Assembly: GCF_000158475.2 (NCBI RefSeq)
Contig: NZ_KI392031.1
Location: forward strand, 807,786-871,785
Reading direction: 5' to 3'
From: Oxalobacter paraformigenes
GTDB lineage: Bacteria > Pseudomonadota > Gammaproteobacteria > Burkholderiales > Burkholderiaceae_D
Length of the DNA: 64,000 nt
Made by a program: the position numbers and the translations under genes. Every line of letters starts with the position of its first letter. The first letter of the stretch is position 1. The notes under the pieces are model-generated. The model did no database searches, was not told the origin of the DNA, and worked only from the letters and a program-made list of their open reading frames with translations. Below are positions 61,301 through 64,000 of this stretch, piece by piece.

Positions 61301-62479
61301 ATGTTTGAAGAATCATTGCGGGACATGGGAAGCAACCGGAATCTGGGTTCCACCGAAGTGGTCGATCAGCTGGTCAGGAAGTTTGTCCATGACGTGCTGA
61401 CGGCAGACTCGATTGATGATGTTTATGGTGCCGTAAACCGTGCTGCAGAAATTTTTTCCGGGACGGACACGTCATATCGGACGATTGACGGCTGGTCGGG
61501 AAAAGCCGGACTGAATGACGAGTTGGCAACCCGTTTGCAGATCGACTCCGGTCAGTCGGATATGGATATGCTGAGATCGGCTTTCGGTCTGTTCGCCCAG
61601 TATCTTTTCGGGATAATCCGGAAGAACAGGGGGGAAGAAGAGATCGACAAACTGATCGTTTATATCGATTCACTGATGCTGGGAACGGTCAGTACGCTTT
61701 ACCCGCACGCAAGATTCTGGTTCGAAGGGCCAATTGAGACTGGAGAAGCGCTGGCAAAGGCGCATAACCCCGGATATGTCAGAAAAGACGGGACAGTCGT
61801 AAAACCGTTCGACGATAGCAGAGCATCCCGAAGGGACAATGATTATCCCGATGCGGAAGATCATCCATCGCCTGATGAAAACGGGAAACCGGTCAATATT
61901 CTCCATCCCTCAAAACCGACCGGCCCGGAAACCTGGAACGATCCGCGATCGATTGCCGTTTTTGTTCCGTCGGGAAAGGCGCCATCTGAACTGAACGGGA
62001 TCCCATTTGCAGAATGGGCAGACCATCCGGAAGGCGAGGATTGGGAGAACGTTCCTGGCATTATGGAAGATCTGGATGAGCCACCTTTGCGAATCCCGCA
62101 AAACAAGGAAGCGGCGACAGGAGTTGTCATTGAGGAACCGGATGGCAGAATTTGGCTGGTGTCTCCGACAAACGGTTTTGGCGGCTATAAAACCACTTAC
62201 CCGAAAGGGCGGCTTGAAGACGAATTATCGTATCAGGCAAACGCAATCAAAGAAGTATTCGAAGAAACCGGCCTGAAAGTTGAAATAACCGGTTACATTG
62301 GCGATTTCGAACGGACGACGACGGTTACCCGGATGTATCGGGGACGGAGAATAGGAGGTTCACCGGTTGATGTTGGCTGGGAGACGCAGGCGGTTCAACT
62401 GGTACCGAAGAGCCATCTCGAACAGGCTGCGGCAAACAAGACGGACCAGCCTATTCATGAACTGGTCAAGAAAATGTGA
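61301..62479 (+). CDS. Phage protein with C-terminal NUDIX domain
   Basis: 392 residues. N-terminal 150 residues helical and unknown, then an HNPGYVRKDGTVVKPFDD motif like that of the preceding ADP-ribosyltransferase, a linker, and a NUDIX domain from about 270. The NUDIX box (303-325) keeps the REUXEE-type core as K317-E318-x-x-E321-E322-x-G, but the first box Glu (309) is Leu and Arg is Lys. Hydrolysis of nucleoside diphosphates such as ADP-ribose or NAD is plausible beside an ADP-ribosyltransferase. Confidence 0.82.
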   Translation: MFEESLRDMGSNRNLGSTEVVDQLVRKFVHDVLTADSIDDVYGAVNRAAEIFSGTDTSYRTIDGWSGKAGLNDELATRLQIDSGQSDMDMLRSAFGLFAQYLFGIIRKNRGEEEIDKLIVYIDSLMLGTVSTLYPHARFWFEGPIETGEALAKAHNPGYVRKDGTVVKPFDDSRASRRDNDYPDAEDHPSPDENGKPVNILHPSKPTGPETWNDPRSIAVFVPSGKAPSELNGIPFAEWADHPEGEDWENVPGIMEDLDEPPLRIPQNKEAATGVVIEEPDGRIWLVSPTNGFGGYKTTYPKGRLEDELSYQANAIKEVFEETGLKVEITGYIGDFERTTTVTRMYRGRRIGGSPVDVGWETQAVQLVPKSHLEQAAANKTDQPIHELVKKM

Positions 62480-62488
62480 GGTAAAAAC

Positions 62489-62827
62489 ATGTGGATTATG
62501 ATGTCAGATTGCTTTTTCAGTATTGTTCATAAGGATTGTGCTGAGGACGAATTGCTTGTACGTGCACGACGACCGGGGGATATTGAAAGGGTATTCCCGG
62601 AAGTGTTTGTGATGGAAACACCAGATAATGATTACCGGTACCGTGCGATCGTCAAACGTATAGAAGTCTGCGATGCGATGAGTGATGCTATTTACAATAT
62701 TTCATATCCGAATTTCAAAGACAGCGTGTATGAAAGGGATTTGCACAATGCATACATGCATGTCTGGAACGATATGGAACAAATTCAACCGGATGGCGCA
62801 TACGGGCGGAAACGATCGTTACAGTGA
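62489..62827 (+). CDS. Conserved small phage protein
   Basis: 112 residues. DCFFSIVHKDCAEDELLVRARRPGDIERVFPEVFV, NDYRYRAIVKRIEV and SYPNFKDSVYERDLHNAYMHVWNDM are signature segments of a small family common in proteobacterial phages near this position. Function unknown. Confidence 0.72.
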   Translation: MWIMMSDCFFSIVHKDCAEDELLVRARRPGDIERVFPEVFVMETPDNDYRYRAIVKRIEVCDAMSDAIYNISYPNFKDSVYERDLHNAYMHVWNDMEQIQPDGAYGRKRSLQ

Positions 62828-62844
62828 TGATGGAGAAGGATAAG

Positions 62845-62868
62845 GGAGCTTTCGTAAGCTCCTTTTTT
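62845..62868 (+). terminator. Intrinsic terminator
   Basis: GGAGCTT TCGT AAGCTCC hairpin followed by six T, 18 bases after the preceding stop. Confidence 0.85.
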
Positions 62869-62943
62869 GTGTTCCGGAGGTATGGTCGCAGCTTGCACGT
62901 CGTGATGGGAAAATAGTTGCAGATTGCTGCAAGGAGATCGTAC

Positions 62944-63372
62944 ATGGCAAAAATGGTAGCGCCGCAAATAAAAGTGGAAAGCTGGTTTTATCTCGTCCCA
63001 AAGCCGATTGACGGTTTTCCTGAAACCGCTTATCCACGGTTTTACAAAGTAGTGGAAAGGGATGAGGACAGTGTCGGTATGCGTGAGTTTTCTGCTATGG
63101 CTGAGCGGCTCGAGACGACGGAAACAAACGAATATGCCTTTTCACCCATCGAGACGAGATACCATACCTTTGACAAAGACATATCAACGTATGCGCTGGA
63201 GCCGTCTGGCGTGATCAAAGTCGAATCCGGTACCATGCAACCGTACAACCGGAACAAGAAGATCATCGTTGATGTGCCGATTCAAAGATGGAAACCCAAA
63301 AACCCTTACCTCAAAGATGGTGTTCCGCCGAAAAGAAACACAATTTTTTGCCCTGTCGTGATGAAAGAATAG
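62944..63372 (+). CDS. Phage protein of unknown function upstream of terminase
   Basis: 142 residues from the ATG at 62944, after CAAGGAGATCG. VAPQIKVESWFYLVPKPIDGFPETAYPRFYKVVERDEDSVG; mixed alpha/beta. No family recognised. Its stop codon overlaps the AGTTGCA repeat array. Confidence 0.6.
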   Translation: MAKMVAPQIKVESWFYLVPKPIDGFPETAYPRFYKVVERDEDSVGMREFSAMAERLETTETNEYAFSPIETRYHTFDKDISTYALEPSGVIKVESGTMQPYNRNKKIIVDVPIQRWKPKNPYLKDGVPPKRNTIFCPVVMKE

Positions 63373-63417
63373 TTGCAAAGTTGCAATGCAAAGAGTTGCA
63401 TTAGTTGCAAAGTTGAA
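63371..63417. repeat. AGTTGCA repeat array before terminase small subunit
   Basis: AGTTGCA occurs at 63371, 63379, 63394 and 63403, with AGTTGAA at 63411. More copies lie at 62914, 63608 and 63620. Repeats next to terS are often the small-subunit binding site of cos or pac. Confidence 0.45.
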
Positions 63418-63434
63418 CATCACGGAGGAATCCA

Positions 63435-63956
63435 ATGGCAAAGTTGACCCTTGAGCAATGGCAAGAGATCAGGGCGAAACGGGAAGCGGGCGCGAAGTTC
63501 CAGGAGCTTGCCAGGGAGTATAACGTCACTCATCAGGCTATCCAGAAACGGGCAAAAGCCGAGAACTGGGGTGACGGGTCCGACGTGGAAGACGTTATAC
63601 GGCGAAAAGTTGCAGAAAAAGTTGCACGAATCCGGAGGACTGAAAATCCGGAGAAAAAAGCGGAAGCCATTGACGCAGAAGCCGAACGGAAAGCCGCGGT
63701 AATCAGCCGTCACAGGGAAGAATGGGGGAAGGTGACGGATGTCATAGAAGCGACCGTACAAAGTCTTGAGAAAAAGGATAACAGGACAGCATCCGGTCTG
63801 GTCAAACTCGCGAAAACAATGGCCGAAGCCACCAAAATCCAGCAGGAAGGTGAGCGCAAGGCGTGGGGGCTGGATATCGTTATCGATCCGGCTTCGTTGC
63901 GAAAAATGACCGACGCCCAGCTTGAAGCATTGGCTTCCGGCAAAACGATTCTTTAA
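63435..63956 (+). CDS. Terminase small subunit
   Basis: 173 residues. N-terminal helix-turn-helix (MAKLTLEQWQEIRAKREAGAKFQELAREYNVTHQAIQKRAKAENW), then a long coiled coil and a C-terminal DIVIDPASLRKMTDAQLEAL that would contact the large subunit. It recognises phage DNA for packaging. AT the start of the late region; the AGTTGCA repeats precede it. Confidence 0.85.
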   Translation: MAKLTLEQWQEIRAKREAGAKFQELAREYNVTHQAIQKRAKAENWGDGSDVEDVIRRKVAEKVARIRRTENPEKKAEAIDAEAERKAAVISRHREEWGKVTDVIEATVQSLEKKDNRTASGLVKLAKTMAEATKIQQEGERKAWGLDIVIDPASLRKMTDAQLEALASGKTIL

Positions 63957-63965
63957 AAGGCGGAA

Positions 63966-64000
63966 ATGGCAAGGCCCAACATATCCCTGATGGCGGCTGC
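63966..64000 (+). CDS. Start of next phage gene (probably terminase large subunit)
   Basis: ATG at 63966 with AAAGGCGGAA upstream; MARPNISLMAA visible before the window ends. Identity as terminase large subunit is inferred from position only. Confidence 0.45.
   Translation, partial: MARPNISLMAA

Noticed and set aside
63371-63417. CRISPR-like array
   Set aside because: Units are only 7 bases with no spacers of uniform length and no cas genes.

Overview
The window looks like part of a betaproteobacterial chromosome, probably Burkholderiales. The GC-rich coding style, the AGCS and TerC/CorC housekeeping genes and the abundance of Sel1-repeat proteins would fit an Oxalobacter-like organism, but that is an inference from style and not a database match. 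No rRNA or tRNA gene was recognised.

Layout. (1) 1-2000: a decayed cluster of Sel1-repeat genes with an orphan reading-frame fragment between them. (2) 2000-9300: host genes (AGCS symporter, TerC-CBS-CorC membrane protein, DUF985 cupin, CAT-like acetyltransferase) separated by unusually long GC-rich gene-free spacers. (3) 9260-10450: a possible phage regulator and a toxin-antitoxin pair whose toxin gene carries an in-frame TGA. (4) 10800-23150: a lambda-like tail operon (DUF3168 tail completion, tube, G/GT chaperones with an A AAA AAC frameshift site, a short tape measure, M, L, K, two copies of I, and J), followed by holin, SAR-type endolysin and nested Rz/Rz1. No head, portal or terminase gene is linked to it, so it is either a defective prophage or an F-type tailocin. 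(5) 23240-29480: directly after lysis, a 660-residue protein of unknown function. Its C-terminal region is repeated downstream as two partial cassettes with different extreme tails. The full gene and each cassette are each followed by a secreted Sel1-repeat gene. This resembles a polymorphic effector locus with orphan C-termini and partner proteins, and is the best candidate for an undescribed system here. (6) 29850-33600: a tandem family of DUF2569 membrane proteins (intact and broken) and a small secreted protein built of 11-residue FPD repeats. (7) 33600-35760: gene-free.

(8) 35720-64000: a second temperate phage running off the right edge. A leftward operon starts at a readable pL promoter and carries YqaJ exonuclease, DUF1351, RecT, DUF2303, a Gp37/Gp68 protein, zinc-ribbon/Lar-like proteins, a C5 and two amino-methyltransferases and a PrtN-like regulator. 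The switch region has a CI-type repressor (S24 protease), operator-like sites on both sides and a Cro-like protein under pR. The rightward operon carries a CII-like protein, ParB-like protein, SF2 helicase, TOPRIM primase, Bro-N antirepressor with a structured leader, DUF1064, DUF1367 and DUF1364 proteins, then a 1082-residue WGR/kinase-like/ADP-ribosyltransferase protein followed by a NUDIX protein, and finally the terminase small subunit with AGTTGCA repeats in front of it. No integrase was found for either element inside the window.
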